Shown here: positions 1 through 10,099 of the stretch, piece after piece
Position numbering within the stretch: the first letter of the stretch is position 1
Layout of the letters: the number at the start of each line of letters is the position of its first letter
Assembly (NCBI RefSeq): GCF_038593265.1
Contig: NZ_CP151979.1
Span: 1,054,001 to 1,118,000 of the forward strand
Length of the DNA stretch: 64,000 nt
Direction: 5' to 3'
Source of the DNA: Ureibacillus sp. FSL W7-1570
GTDB taxonomy: Bacteria; Bacillota; Bacilli; Bacillales_A; Planococcaceae
Made by a program: the position numbers and the translations under genes
Notes under the pieces: model-generated
The model's input: the letters and a program-made list of their open reading frames with translations, nothing else
Told to the model about the DNA's origin: nothing
The model's database searches: none

Positions 1-1
1 G

Positions 2-106
2 AGGCGTTATGAAAAATGGAAACGATGGGACGGCCTAAAACAAAGGTTTTCTCTGAATATTGATGAGCATGGTAATCCTCCATTTTCATACGCTCCTCTC
101 CGGTAA
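2..106 (+). CDS. C-terminal tail of an unidentified protein, cut by the window edge
   Basis: An open frame runs in from the left edge and ends at a TAA at 104-106, giving a 34-residue tail that begins RRYEKWKRWDGL and ends FSYAPLR. The composition (aromatic and basic residues, no low complexity) looks like real protein, and no other frame is open here. I do not recognise the family. In B. subtilis the neighbour beyond the TPR gene is recD2, but that gene would lie on the opposite strand, so this is not simply its end. Confidence 0.45.
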   Translation, partial: RRYEKWKRWDGLKQRFSLNIDEHGNPPFSYAPLR

Positions 107-231
107 AATCTCTTAATATCATATCATTTTTAAGGACTTTGATAAAATAGAAACTTCCCCTTCTCGATAAAATGAGAGACCAATGTTATCATTGTAATAA
201 AAAAGAACAGTTGAAGGGATTCGTGAATGGA

Positions 232-978
232 ATGGAATTTAGACCTTGCATTGATTTACACGAAGGAAAAGTGAAGCAAATTGTCGGAAGCACTTTGGGT
301 CAAAAGGACGTGGTTGAAAACTTCATTTCGGAAAAAGATGCTTCCTATTATGCCGAGCTTTTTAAACGAGATGGCTTGAAGGGCGGACATGTCATCATGT
401 TGGGTCCTGGTAATGAAGAGCAGGCGAAACTTGCTTTAACTGCCTACCCTGGCGGCCTTCAAATCGGCGGGGGCATCCATGCGGACAATGCAAAGAAATG
501 GATTGACATGGGGGCCAGCCATGTCATCGTGACCTCTTACATATTCCACGATGGAAAACTGGATATGGAACGATTGGAGCGTCTTGTTGAAGCGATTGGA
601 AAGGAACATATCGTCCTTGACTTAAGCTGCCGGAAACGCGACGGGAAATGGTTTGTCGTGACAGATAAATGGACAAAATTCAGCGATTTTGAAGTGAATC
701 AGGCAAACATCTCCTTCCTGGAACAATATTGCGATGAATTTTTGATCCACGCTGTCGATGTGGAAGGGAAAAAAAGCGGCATGCAGGAAGAATTGGTTCA
801 AGATTTGGCGAAATGGACAAACATTCCGACCACTTATGCCGGAGGAGTCCGTTCCTTGGAGGATTTGGAACGATTTAAAGAATTATCCGGAGGGAAACTG
901 CACGTTACGATCGGCAGTGCGTTGGATATTTTTGGAGGAAGCCTGCCATATCGGGATGTTGTGGAATATTGCAAATAA
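232..978 (+). CDS. hisA: Eukaryotic-type (HIS6-like) phosphoribosylformimino-AICAR ribotide isomerase
   Basis: The product is an approximately 248-residue TIM barrel that would isomerise ProFAR to PRFAR in histidine biosynthesis. It matches yeast HIS6 better than bacterial HisA. It starts with a CIDLHEGKVKQIVG block carrying the N-terminal catalytic Asp, has DLSCRK near residue 140, FLIHAVDVEG near 175 with the second catalytic Asp, TYAGGVRS near 205, and the GSALDIFGG phosphate loop near 230. The ATG at 232 is preferred because HIS6 proteins begin just before this motif. An AAGGGA lies 12 bases upstream, and a GTG at 223 is a possible alternative. The gene stands alone, with no other his gene nearby, and is followed by its own terminator. 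The family match is from memory of HIS6. Confidence 0.88.
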   Translation: MEFRPCIDLHEGKVKQIVGSTLGQKDVVENFISEKDASYYAELFKRDGLKGGHVIMLGPGNEEQAKLALTAYPGGLQIGGGIHADNAKKWIDMGASHVIVTSYIFHDGKLDMERLERLVEAIGKEHIVLDLSCRKRDGKWFVVTDKWTKFSDFEVNQANISFLEQYCDEFLIHAVDVEGKKSGMQEELVQDLAKWTNIPTTYAGGVRSLEDLERFKELSGGKLHVTIGSALDIFGGSLPYRDVVEYCK

Positions 979-995
979 ATGGGATTGCAAAAATG

Positions 996-1032
996 GCGAA
1001 TGGAAATGCGGGAAATTTCCATTCGCTTTTTT
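996..1032 (+). terminator. Intrinsic terminator after hisA
   Basis: A GCGAATGGAAAT arm pairs with ATTTCCATTCGC across a short loop and is followed by a run of T. It sits 18 bases after the hisA stop codon. Confidence 0.85.
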
Positions 1033-1119
1033 ATATGTATCTTCCTTCCCATGCAAATGGAATAATCCATAATGGCCAAAGCGGACAATTTATTGGCCGA
1101 TCGTTATTTTTGCATGATC

Positions 1120-1164
1120 AAAAAAGCCGTATAGAAAGTCCCCGCTTTCTATACAGCTTTTTTT
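1120..1164 (-). terminator. Strong bidirectional terminator after the TPR gene
   Basis: GCCGTATAGAAAG pairs with CTTTCTATACAGC around a CCCCG loop, with A-runs on one side and T-runs on the other, so it can stop transcription from both strands. It lies just beyond the stop codon of the minus-strand TPR gene and also backs up the hisA terminator. Confidence 0.85.
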
Positions 1165-1174
1165 CATTCTCATC

Positions 1175-1843
1175 CTATTTTTCATTATTTAAACGCAGAC
1201 TTATCATATCATATATATACCTTGCCTGATCATGCTCCGGCTGGATGGTGAAGGCCTGCTCCAAATGATGGAGGGCCTTTTCCGCATCGTCTGTCGAAAG
1301 GGCGTAAAGCACCCCCAAATTATAATGGGCATCCGCGTTCTTTTCATCTTGCGCCAATACATATTCCAACTCTGTTTTTGCCAAATCAAACATTTCCAAC
1401 TTGCATAAAATAATGCCGTAGCTTAAACGGATTTGCAGATCGTCCGGCGCAAGTTCCGCCGCCCGCTGCATATATGGAAGGGCCAATTTCACCTGGTTTT
1501 CCTTCTCAAAACATTTTCCCAGCATGTAGTAGCTGTCGGCACCTTCAATTCCATACTCGATCGACTTCTGATAAAGTTTGGCCGCCTCCAAAAAGCGTTC
1601 CGAATTATAATACAAATTGGCGAGACCATAATAAGCCGTTGCCGCTTTTTCATCAAGGGTGATGGCTTTTTGGAAAAACCGTTCCGCCCGTTCAATCTCA
1701 TTCATGGCAGCCAATACATTTCCAAAGTTGATGTAGCCGACCGGATCTTCCGGATTTTGTTCGATGGCTTCTGTAAAGGCTTTTACGGCATCTTCATAGC
1801 GTTTTTCTTGCAGCGCTTTGATTCCTTCTTCATTATAGTTCAT
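1175..1843 (-). CDS. yrrB: TPR-repeat protein (YrrB-like)
   Basis: A 222-residue soluble protein made almost wholly of about six tetratricopeptide repeats; recurring signatures such as NFGNVLAAMN, YGLANLYYN and YNLGVLYALS are spaced about 34 residues apart. TPR solenoids bind other proteins, and the partner is unknown. The start is set at the ATG at 1843, which has GAGAGGTG at good spacing; a GTG three codons upstream would overlap that ribosome site. It follows mnmA by 44 bases, as yrrB does in B. subtilis, so it is probably the last gene of the cymR-iscS-mnmA group. Confidence 0.85.
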   Translation of the reverse strand: MNYNEEGIKALQEKRYEDAVKAFTEAIEQNPEDPVGYINFGNVLAAMNEIERAERFFQKAITLDEKAATAYYGLANLYYNSERFLEAAKLYQKSIEYGIEGADSYYMLGKCFEKENQVKLALPYMQRAAELAPDDLQIRLSYGIILCKLEMFDLAKTELEYVLAQDEKNADAHYNLGVLYALSTDDAEKALHHLEQAFTIQPEHDQARYIYDMISLRLNNEK

Positions 1844-1887
1844 CGTCTTCACCTCTCATGAAAAGAGGCGACCAAATCAGTCGCCCG

Positions 1888-3009
<1,122 letters not shown>

Positions 3010-3026
3010 TTATTCCTTCACCTTTT

Positions 3027-4178
3027 CTAATTCAATGAATTCGTCATTCTTTTTACTATTCTTGCTGTTCTTTCCGCAGCTTGTTGAATGTCTGCCTCTG
3101 TCAATCCCAACCCGAAACTGAATCGAATGGAATTGCGAAGTTCCGGAGCACCTTTTCCGTACATTGCGACAAGCACGTGAGACGGGTCGATGGAACCTGC
3201 CGTACAAGCAGATCCGCTGGAAGCATAAACTCCATCCATGTCCAAATTCACAAGGAATGATTCAACATCCATACCTGGAAAACTGATGTTCAAGATATGT
3301 TTAAGGAAATATTCCTCATGTCCATTCACTTTATAAGAAATTTGTTCCTGTTCCAAAACCTCCAAAAAGATTTTTCGGAATTGGAGATAGGTTTGCCGTT
3401 TTGTTTCCATTTCCCGTTGTGCAATTTCAACGGCTTTTGCAAAACCGACGGCAGCATGGACATTTTCCGTTCCCGCTCTCCGTTTTCTTTCCTGGGAACC
3501 TCCGTAAAAAGTGGCGGTGAAAGGCGTTTTTTCCCGTTGATATAGAAAGCCGATTCCCTTAGGCCCATTGATTTTATGGCTGGAAACGCTTAAAAGATCG
3601 ACATGCAGTTCATTCACATCGATTTTTTCCAGTCCATATGCCTGTACCGCATCCGTATGGAAAACCGCCTGATGGTTTTTCAGTAATTCCCCGATTTCTT
3701 TGATTGGTTGAATGGTACCCACTTCATTGTTTCCAAACATGATGGTCACTAAAATCGTATCTTCACGCAAAGCCTCTTTTACCGATTCCACCGAAATGCG
3801 ACCGGTTTCATCCACGGGCAAATAGGTTACTTCAAACCCCGCTTTTTCAAGCTGTTCACAACTGTGTAGTACTGCATGATGCTCCACTGCTGTCGTAATA
3901 ATATGTTTTCCTTTCGATTTTAAAGCTTGTGCCACCCCAAAGATGGCCGTGTTGTCCCCTTCTGTTCCTCCGCTTGTGAAAATGATTTCCGTATCTTTCG
4001 CACCGATGGATCGAGCCAATATGCTTCTCGCTTCATCCAAAACCTTTCTTGCATAGCGGCCTGCCGCATGGATGCTTGATGGATTGCCGTAAACATTCGT
4101 CATCGCTTCCGTCATTTTTTCAATCACTTCTGGGTGCACTGGTGAAGTTGCTGCGTGATCTAAATAAAAGGTTTGCAT
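3027..4178 (-). CDS. iscS: Cysteine desulfurase (IscS/NifS family)
   Basis: A PLP-dependent enzyme that takes sulfur from cysteine and passes it as a persulfide, here probably to the adjacent MnmA. The 383-residue product has the HAATSP start, the FTSGGTEGDN cofactor segment, the PLP-lysine motif SSHKINGPKG near residue 200, and the persulfide Cys in SSGSACTAGS near 327. The start ATG follows AAAGGAG. It sits between cymR and mnmA with short gaps (17 bases on each side), an operon common in Bacillales (yrvO in B. subtilis). Control by cysteine supply through CymR is plausible but not shown. Confidence 0.96.
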   Translation of the reverse strand: MQTFYLDHAATSPVHPEVIEKMTEAMTNVYGNPSSIHAAGRYARKVLDEARSILARSIGAKDTEIIFTSGGTEGDNTAIFGVAQALKSKGKHIITTAVEHHAVLHSCEQLEKAGFEVTYLPVDETGRISVESVKEALREDTILVTIMFGNNEVGTIQPIKEIGELLKNHQAVFHTDAVQAYGLEKIDVNELHVDLLSVSSHKINGPKGIGFLYQREKTPFTATFYGGSQERKRRAGTENVHAAVGFAKAVEIAQREMETKRQTYLQFRKIFLEVLEQEQISYKVNGHEEYFLKHILNISFPGMDVESFLVNLDMDGVYASSGSACTAGSIDPSHVLVAMYGKGAPELRNSIRFSFGLGLTEADIQQAAERTARIVKRMTNSLN

Positions 4179-4195
4179 TCCGATAAACTCCTTTA

Positions 4196-4615
4196 TTAAA
4201 TGTAAAACATATATCCGTCATATTCGGTATCTTCGCTGTAATTTGCCAAATCCTCAATGGTTGTTGTATCAAGCACTTGTTTTACTGCGTCGCGGATTCG
4301 GATCCAAAGTTGTTGTTGAGGCGGCTCTTCATCTTCTATCCCCTCAACCGGCTGGATTGGTCCTTCCAACACGCGGATCACATCCGCCGCGGAAATTTTG
4401 CTGGGCGGTATGGCAAGTAAATAGCCCCCATAAGCACCGCGGACACTTTTCACCAAACCGGCGATACGCAAAGGTGATACCAACTGCTCCAAGTATGCCT
4501 CTGAAAGATTTTTTTCTTCCGCAATTTTGCGCAGCGGAAGAGGTCCATCCCCATAATGTTTTGCCAACTCAATCATAATTGTTAACCCATATCTGCCTTT
4601 TGTTGATATTCTCAT
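4196..4615 (-). CDS. cymR: Rrf2-family cysteine metabolism repressor CymR
   Basis: A 139-residue Rrf2-type winged-helix regulator beginning MRISTKGRYGLTIMIELA, with the recognition-helix segment SEAYLEQLVSPLRIAGLV and the GGY wing after it. There is no cysteine at all, so it cannot carry the Fe-S cluster of IscR; this fits CymR, which represses cysteine and methionine uptake genes with CysK as partner. The ATG at 4615 is chosen because GAGGTG lies 8 bases upstream. It begins the minus-strand group with iscS and mnmA and diverges from rarA. Confidence 0.92.
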   Translation of the reverse strand: MRISTKGRYGLTIMIELAKHYGDGPLPLRKIAEEKNLSEAYLEQLVSPLRIAGLVKSVRGAYGGYLLAIPPSKISAADVIRVLEGPIQPVEGIEDEEPPQQQLWIRIRDAVKQVLDTTTIEDLANYSEDTEYDGYMFYI

Positions 4616-4744
4616 CTTATACACCTCAAATTTCTATTTCCGATATTCTTAGTCAAGTATACCATAACACCTTTTATTCCACTTGGAAAAGGTCTATTAT
4701 AATTTTATATGAAAACTTTTTATTAGTTCATCGGAGGATATACC

Positions 4745-6040
4745 ATGCATAACGAACCTTTAGCTTTCCGAATGCGACCAAGAAATTTGGACGAAGTGGT
4801 TGGACAACAGCATATCGTCGGAAAAGATACCGTTTTATATAAAATGGTTCAAAACGGCTATGTGCCATCAATGTTATTATACGGTGAACCGGGAACCGGG
4901 AAAACTTCCATCGCTTATGCAATTGCGGGAAGCACAAAACTCCCTTTTTTTCCACTCAACGCGACAATTGCCGGAAAAAAGGATGTCGAACAAATTGTAT
5001 CAGAAGCAAGGCTCAGTGGAAAAGTCCTATTATTTTTAGATGAGATCCATAGGTTCAATAAACTGCAACAAGATACATTATTACCCCATGTAGAAAACGG
5101 GTCAATCATTTTGATTGGGGCTACAACGGAAAATCCTTACCATGATGTGAATCCGGCCATCCGTTCCCGTTGCGGGGAGATTTTTCAATTAAAACGGCTG
5201 ATCCCTGAAGAATTGGTGCAATTATTAAAAAGGGCACTGGCAGATGAAGAGCGGGGTTTAGGAAAATATTCCATCGACATTTCGGATGAACAATTGACGG
5301 ACATTGCGATCGCTTCCAATGGTGATGCCCGGAAAGCCCTGACCCTATTGGAATCGGTCTTTCATGCTTCCGAAGAAATGGACGGTACGGTGAAAGTGGA
5401 AGACCGCATAATTGAACAATTGTCAAAACGCATAGGAGTATATGGGGATAAAGCCGGTTCCCATTTTTATAATCTATTGTCCGCTTTGCAAAAATCGGTC
5501 AGGGGCAGCGATGTAAATGCCAGCTTATACTATTTGGCTAATCTGCTTGAGTCGGGGGATTTGATCGCAGTATGCAGGAGATTGCTTGTGATGGCCTATG
5601 AAGATATCGGACTGGCAAATCCCCACGTGGGGGCCCATGTCTATGCCGCAACGGAAGCGGCAAAAGTGCTCGGTTTGCCTGAAGCAAGAATTCCGCTGGC
5701 CAATGCAGTGATTGAAATGTGCCTGTCGGAAAAATCCAATTCGGCATACAAAGCGTTGGACGCAGCCATTCAAGCAATCCATGAAGGAAAAACCGGCGAC
5801 ATTCCGATGCATTTGAGGGATGCCCATTACGCGGGAGCGAAAACGCTCGGCCATGTCGGTTATCAGTATCCCCACGACCACCCTATCGGCACTTTTGGCG
5901 GATGGGTCAACCAGCAATATTTGCCTGACAATCTTCAGAATGCGGAATTTTATCACCCGGTGATTGCCGGTGAAGAGAAGCGGATGGCGTCAATCTATGA
6001 AAAATTGAAGGCATTAAAAAAATCGAATGAAGAAAAGTGA
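4745..6040 (+). CDS. rarA: Replication-associated recombination ATPase RarA (MgsA)
   Basis: A AAA+ ATPase of the clamp-loader/RuvB-like group acting at stalled replication forks. The 431-residue protein has Walker A GEPGTGKTS near residue 50, Walker B FLDEIHRFN near 100, sensor 1 GATTEN near 125, the arginine-finger region SRCGEIFQL, and the C-terminal tetramerisation domain with GDIPMHLRDAHYAGA. A GGAGG lies upstream of the ATG. It diverges from cymR, as yrvN does in B. subtilis, and ends with its own terminator. Confidence 0.95.
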   Translation: MHNEPLAFRMRPRNLDEVVGQQHIVGKDTVLYKMVQNGYVPSMLLYGEPGTGKTSIAYAIAGSTKLPFFPLNATIAGKKDVEQIVSEARLSGKVLLFLDEIHRFNKLQQDTLLPHVENGSIILIGATTENPYHDVNPAIRSRCGEIFQLKRLIPEELVQLLKRALADEERGLGKYSIDISDEQLTDIAIASNGDARKALTLLESVFHASEEMDGTVKVEDRIIEQLSKRIGVYGDKAGSHFYNLLSALQKSVRGSDVNASLYYLANLLESGDLIAVCRRLLVMAYEDIGLANPHVGAHVYAATEAAKVLGLPEARIPLANAVIEMCLSEKSNSAYKALDAAIQAIHEGKTGDIPMHLRDAHYAGAKTLGHVGYQYPHDHPIGTFGGWVNQQYLPDNLQNAEFYHPVIAGEEKRMASIYEKLKALKKSNEEK

Positions 6041-6106
6041 TGCCTCCGTTCATTCCGATGAAAAGTGCCCCATTGCCGCAAGATGGTTTTATTTCCCCAC
6101 AAAAAA

Positions 6107-6166
6107 ACCCCTAATTTGGTAAATGGATTTTCTCTCATTCATCTACCAATTAGGGGAATTTTTTTC
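6107..6166 (+). terminator. Intrinsic terminator after rarA
   Basis: CCCCTAATTTGGTA pairs with TACCAATTAGGGG around a longer loop and is followed by AATTTTTTT. It stops rarA transcription before the convergent gene at 6229. Confidence 0.85.
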
Positions 6167-6228
6167 GGGTAATCTTCTATTCTTCTCATAAGACTTCAAA
6201 CTCATTAACCGTCATTGTTACACGTCAA

Positions 6229-6741
6229 TCAATTTAGTACTTTTTGAACGCAATATGCTTTGAAATTTTCCAAACAATCAGCCAATCCATTATTTTTATC
6301 AAAATAATATTTTTCAAAATGAGCATTTTCATTGAATAATAAATCGTAAGTTTGACTGATTTCCTGCAAAAATTCGAAATTGCGCCCTTGCACATGAGGA
6401 AGGCAGCCTGCCGCATCATGCAATGCACTTTTGATCAGTTCTTTTTGTTCTTCGGTCATGTCTTTTTGGAGATTCATATATGCAACGGTTTTAAAATACA
6501 AGATCCTGCTGACATTGTCTATGAACAATGACCAGTACATTTCATTGTCCGGCAATCTTCCATCGTGTTCTTGAAGATAATTTTTGAAATAAGCGGTGAG
6601 TTCATCCAGCAGTTCTTTTAACTCCTCATACGCTTTATCCCATTTTTGTGACGTATCGATATAATTGAAAAGTATCCCATCCAATTCCTCTTGAAGCTGG
6701 AATAAATTTAAGATGCCATTCGTCACCTGAATTCTTGGCAT
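6229..6741 (-). CDS. Hypothetical helical protein, 170 residues
   Basis: I do not recognise this family. The product starts MPRIQVTNGILN after a strong GGGGG ribosome site. It looks mostly alpha-helical, with charged heptad-like stretches (KAYEELKELLDELTAYFKNY, EEQKELIKSALHDA), two cysteines near the end and no signal peptide or membrane segment. It stands alone between rarA and tcdA, convergent with rarA, where B. subtilis has no obvious counterpart. Codon use resembles its neighbours, so there is no clear sign of recent transfer. An upstream frame extension reaches 6894 but has no ribosome site. Confidence 0.75.
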   Translation of the reverse strand: MPRIQVTNGILNLFQLQEELDGILFNYIDTSQKWDKAYEELKELLDELTAYFKNYLQEHDGRLPDNEMYWSLFIDNVSRILYFKTVAYMNLQKDMTEEQKELIKSALHDAAGCLPHVQGRNFEFLQEISQTYDLLFNENAHFEKYYFDKNNGLADCLENFKAYCVQKVLN

Positions 6742-6969
6742 AAAATACCCCCTTTGTTTGTGGTTGAAGCTATTATAAATATAACAATAAAACTCTTCTT
6801 TTATTTGCTGAAATAATAAAACGTGAAAAAAATGTATTAAGTCTGGTCTTTTATCTTCATTAGTAACAATTTTCGGAATTTGGGGGTATTTCAAAAAAAT
6901 GCATCAAGAAGCATTGGATTTGAATCTGAAATTCAAAAATTGCGCTTGAAAAAACGGCACTTTGGCAGC

Positions 6970-7731
6970 TTATTGATTTACCCGCTTAATTGGAATATCT
7001 TTTAAAATCGAATTGATTACCCAGCTTGCACAAATCAGACCACAAACGGACGGACAATAAGCATTGGATGAAGGGGGCATTTTGGCTTTTCGGATTGGCG
7101 CATCGGGATTCCCCACTTCTTCCACAACATCAGGTCTGATCACAATTGGGGATTCATCGGAAAAGACAACCGTAATCCCTTTTTTGATGCCTTCTTTTCT
7201 CAATTTCGTACGGATCACTTTTGCCATTGGATCTGTATGGGTTTTTGAAATGTCTGCAATACGGAATCTTGTCGGATCCGTTTTATTTGCGGCTCCCATG
7301 CTGGAAATGATCGGAATATTCCGTTTTAAACATTCTTTCATTAAATGAATTTTATAACTGATGGTGTCAGAAGCATCGATGACATAATCAATGTCATATT
7401 CAAACAGTTTTTCATAAGTTTCTTCGTTATAAAACATATGCAGGTGGATGACTTCACAATCCGGATTGATGTCCGCAATCCGTTCTTTCATCACTTCCGC
7501 TTTCGGTCTTCCAATCGTCGATAAATAAGCGACCAACTGGCGGTTAATATTGGTGATGTCGACCACATCTTTATCCACTAGAATAATGCGGCCGATGCCG
7601 CTGCGGGCGCATGCTTCCGCAGCAAAGGAACCTACTCCGCCAATTCCCAAAATGGCGACGGTTGTATTTTTCAACTTTTGCAATCCTTCTTTACCAATAG
7701 CCAATTCATTTCTTGAAAATTGATGTAACAT
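6970..7731 (-). CDS. tcdA: tRNA threonylcarbamoyladenosine dehydratase TcdA
   Basis: A ThiF/E1-like adenylating enzyme that dehydrates t6A37 of tRNA to the cyclic ct6A form. The 253-residue protein has the nucleotide-binding GIGGVGSFAAEACARSG near residue 30, the NINRQ motif near 62, an acidic adenylation site around DASDTI, and two cysteines in CPSVCGLICASW near the end. It lies next to the 6S RNA and aspS as yrvM does in B. subtilis. The alternative annotation, MoeB/ThiF, is less likely because no sulfur-carrier gene is present. Confidence 0.93.
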   Translation of the reverse strand: MLHQFSRNELAIGKEGLQKLKNTTVAILGIGGVGSFAAEACARSGIGRIILVDKDVVDITNINRQLVAYLSTIGRPKAEVMKERIADINPDCEVIHLHMFYNEETYEKLFEYDIDYVIDASDTISYKIHLMKECLKRNIPIISSMGAANKTDPTRFRIADISKTHTDPMAKVIRTKLRKEGIKKGITVVFSDESPIVIRPDVVEEVGNPDAPIRKAKMPPSSNAYCPSVCGLICASWVINSILKDIPIKRVNQ

Positions 7732-7828
7732 ACCTTTCTGCCTCTCATTCTAATTTTTCTCATCGGAATTATAACATAACATAATGTTAATAGGGTATAC
7801 GTTTCTATTTCCAATTGATTTTGTTCAA

Positions 7829-7859
7829 AATAAAAACTCCCCCATCTACATGGAGGAGT
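7829..7859 (-). terminator. Intrinsic terminator between 6S RNA and tcdA
   Basis: On the minus strand ACTCCTCCATG pairs imperfectly with CATGGGGGAGT-type bases around a short loop and is followed by TTTTTA. It may backstop 6S RNA transcription ahead of tcdA. Confidence 0.65.
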
Positions 7860-7893
7860 CATATTCCCGATTCGATTTTTTCAAGAGAATCCC

Positions 7894-8109
7894 AAAAAAA
7901 CGGACGAATCCCGAAAGTGCCGTAGTGCGTAATTAACACTGTTTTGAACCCGCAGCTCGGCAGGTGGGTGCCCTCACTGACTCTTTAAACGTCCCCTGTA
8001 TGGCGTTCAAATGGGGCATGTTTGCCAAGCCAGGATTTGGGCTCCCTATTTATAGGTGTTCGGTCAAAACTGTTAATGTAGCGCATTCACGCACACTTCA
8101 GGATTCGTT
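7894..8109 (-). ncRNA. ssrS: 6S RNA (bsrA/ssrS type)
   Basis: A noncoding transcript of about 205-215 nt that would bind the sigma-A RNA polymerase holoenzyme as a promoter mimic. On the minus strand it begins near TCCTGAAGTGTGCGTG and ends near CACTTTCGGGA, which pair as the closing stem. Internally it has the Firmicute 6S signatures TTTTGACCGAACACC, TATAAATAGGGAGCC and GAGGGCACCCACCTG, and it ends with CGTCCG followed by seven T. The position between aspS and tcdA is that of 6S-1 RNA in B. subtilis. The ends are estimates (about plus or minus 6 bases). Confidence 0.9.
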
Positions 8110-8116
8110 TGATTTT

Positions 8117-8145
8117 ATGATAACATCCATTAACCAATATTGCAA
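8117..8145 (-). promoter_or_regulatory. Sigma-A promoter of the 6S RNA
   Basis: On the minus strand TTGCAA (8140-8145) and TATCAT (8117-8122) are separated by 17 bases. The predicted start, 7-8 bases downstream, falls at the 5' end of the 6S RNA. Confidence 0.65.
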
Positions 8146-8227
8146 TGAATATGAAATGGAATACATTATTTTTTTGCTACTATTGTTAATAATCTGATTA
8201 TTTTTTTGATTATTATTGCCATATAAA

Positions 8228-8297
8228 AGAGGCTGGGACAAAAGATAAAAAAACCTTTTTGCAGCTCGTTCACTTTATTAGTTATGTCCCAGCCTCT
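8228..8297 (-). repeat. Long inverted repeat acting as aspS terminator
   Basis: AGAGGCTGGGACA at 8228 is exactly complementary to TGTCCCAGCCTCT at 8285, with a 44-base interior containing T-runs. It follows the aspS stop codon by 10 bases and has TTTTAT on its far side. The same 5'-AGAGGCTG motif recurs at 31711 and, inverted, near 37166, so it belongs to a dispersed family and is not only a simple terminator. Confidence 0.75.
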
Positions 8298-8307
8298 TTA
8301 TCTTCAT

Positions 8308-10074
8308 TTATTCTGGAAGATCGACTTTGATGTGCAATTCTTTCAATTGTTTTGGCGATACCGGGCTTGGCGCTTCCGTCAACAAGCAGCTGGCTGTGGC
8401 TGTTTTCGGGAAGGCAATCGTATCTCTCAAGTTGTTGCGGCCTGCCAGAATCATCACTAAACGGTCAAGGCCCATTGCGATTCCGCCATGAGGAGGCACG
8501 CCGTATTCAAAGGCTTCAAGCAAGAATCCGAATTGTTCTTGGGCTTGTTCTTTCGTAAATCCTAATAGTTGGAACATTTTTTCTTGCAAGTCTCTTTCGA
8601 AAATCCGCAATGAACCTCCGCCCAATTCGTACCCGTTCAACACGATATCGTAAGCTTGGGCGCGTACTTTTCCAGGATCCGTATCCATCAATTCGATATC
8701 TTCATCAAATGGACGAGTGAATGGATGGTGGGCCGCTGTATAACGTTTTTCCTCTTCATCCCATTCAAGCAATGGCCAATCTGTCACCCAAAGGAAGGCA
8801 AATTGGGATTCATCGATTAAGCCTAACTCTTTTCCTAGTTTGTTGCGCAATGCGCCAAGAGAAGCGGCAACGATGGAAGCATCATCTGCTCCGAACAATA
8901 ATAAGTCTCCAGGTTCTGCATCTGTTGCTTTCTTAATATCTTCTACAATTTGGCCTTCAAAGAATTTAGCGATAGGGCCAGTAAATCCTTCTTCCGTCAC
9001 TTTGATCCAAGCCAATCCTTTGGCACCGTAAATCGCAACAAATTCAGTCAACGCATCGATATCTTTGCGGGTAAACTTGTCATTTGCACCTTTGACGTTA
9101 ATGGCTTTGACAACGCCGCCTTTTTCAACCGCACTTGTAAATACTTTAAAGTTGCAATCTTTTACAATGTCAGTGAGGTTGATTAATTCCAAGCCAAAGC
9201 GAACATCCGGTTTGTCGGAACCGAAACGATCCATCGCTTCTTGGTAAGTCATGCGCGGGAATGGCGTTTGCACTTCAATGCCTTTTACTTCTTTCATCAC
9301 CGCAGCCAGCATGCGTTCCGTCATATCGATAATCTCATCCATGGACATGAAAGAAGTTTCGATATCCACTTGGGTAAATTCCGGTTGACGGTCTGCACGC
9401 AAGTCTTCATCACGGAAACAGCGGGCGATTTGGAAATATTTTTCAAATCCTGCCACCATCAATAATTGTTTGAATAATTGCGGTGATTGTGGAAGGGCGT
9501 AAAATTCCCCTTCATGCACACGGGATGGAACTAAATAGTCACGTGCACCTTCAGGAGTGGATTTTGTCAAAATCGGTGTTTCCACTTCCAAGAATCCGTC
9601 ATTTTGCAAGAAGTTGCGGATTGTACGGGTTACATCCGAACGCAATTTGAATGTGTTGTACATCACAGGTCTTCTTAAATCCAAATAACGGTATTTTAAA
9701 CGGACATCTTCGTTGATATCCACGTAATCCTCAATGGCAAATGGAGGAGTTTTTGACGTGTTGATGATATGGATGTTTGATGCAACGACTTCGATATTTC
9801 CTGTTTTAATGTTTGGGTTGACTTGGCTTGGGTCGCGAAGCACAACTTGTCCTTCTATTTCCACTACATATTCATTTCTGATTTTATCCGCAATTTCACG
9901 GGCTTCAGGGGCTTCATCGCCAAATACCACTTGCACGATGCCCGTACGGTCGCGAACATCAACGAAAATCAGGCTTCCCAAATCTCTGCGGCGTTGTACC
10001 CAACCTTTTAAAACCACCTGCTGTCCATGATGTTCTTCTCTCAATTCTCCACAATAATGTGTTCTTTGTGCCAT
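8308..10074 (-). CDS. aspS: Aspartyl-tRNA synthetase
   Basis: A class II synthetase charging tRNA Asp. The 588-residue protein has the N-terminal OB-fold anticodon domain ([19 protein letters not shown]), motif 2 [16 protein letters not shown] near residue 220, the bacterial GAD insertion domain (about 290-410), and motif 3 [15 protein letters not shown] near 545. Length is standard for bacterial AspRS. It lies 25 bases after hisS and shares its T-box leader. Charging may be non-discriminating if the genome uses GatCAB for Asn, which cannot be judged here. Confidence 0.97.
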   Translation of the reverse strand: MAQRTHYCGELREEHHGQQVVLKGWVQRRRDLGSLIFVDVRDRTGIVQVVFGDEAPEAREIADKIRNEYVVEIEGQVVLRDPSQVNPNIKTGNIEVVASNIHIINTSKTPPFAIEDYVDINEDVRLKYRYLDLRRPVMYNTFKLRSDVTRTIRNFLQNDGFLEVETPILTKSTPEGARDYLVPSRVHEGEFYALPQSPQLFKQLLMVAGFEKYFQIARCFRDEDLRADRQPEFTQVDIETSFMSMDEIIDMTERMLAAVMKEVKGIEVQTPFPRMTYQEAMDRFGSDKPDVRFGLELINLTDIVKDCNFKVFTSAVEKGGVVKAINVKGANDKFTRKDIDALTEFVAIYGAKGLAWIKVTEEGFTGPIAKFFEGQIVEDIKKATDAEPGDLLLFGADDASIVAASLGALRNKLGKELGLIDESQFAFLWVTDWPLLEWDEEEKRYTAAHHPFTRPFDEDIELMDTDPGKVRAQAYDIVLNGYELGGGSLRIFERDLQEKMFQLLGFTKEQAQEQFGFLLEAFEYGVPPHGGIAMGLDRLVMILAGRNNLRDTIAFPKTATASCLLTEAPSPVSPKQLKELHIKVDLPE

Positions 10075-10099
10075 TTTAAATCCTCCAATTCTTTGCTTC

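Noticed and set aside
7964-8197. A 77-codon plus-strand frame in the aspS-tcdA gap
   Set aside because: It lies over the 6S RNA on the opposite strand, has no ribosome site and its translation shows no protein-like pattern.
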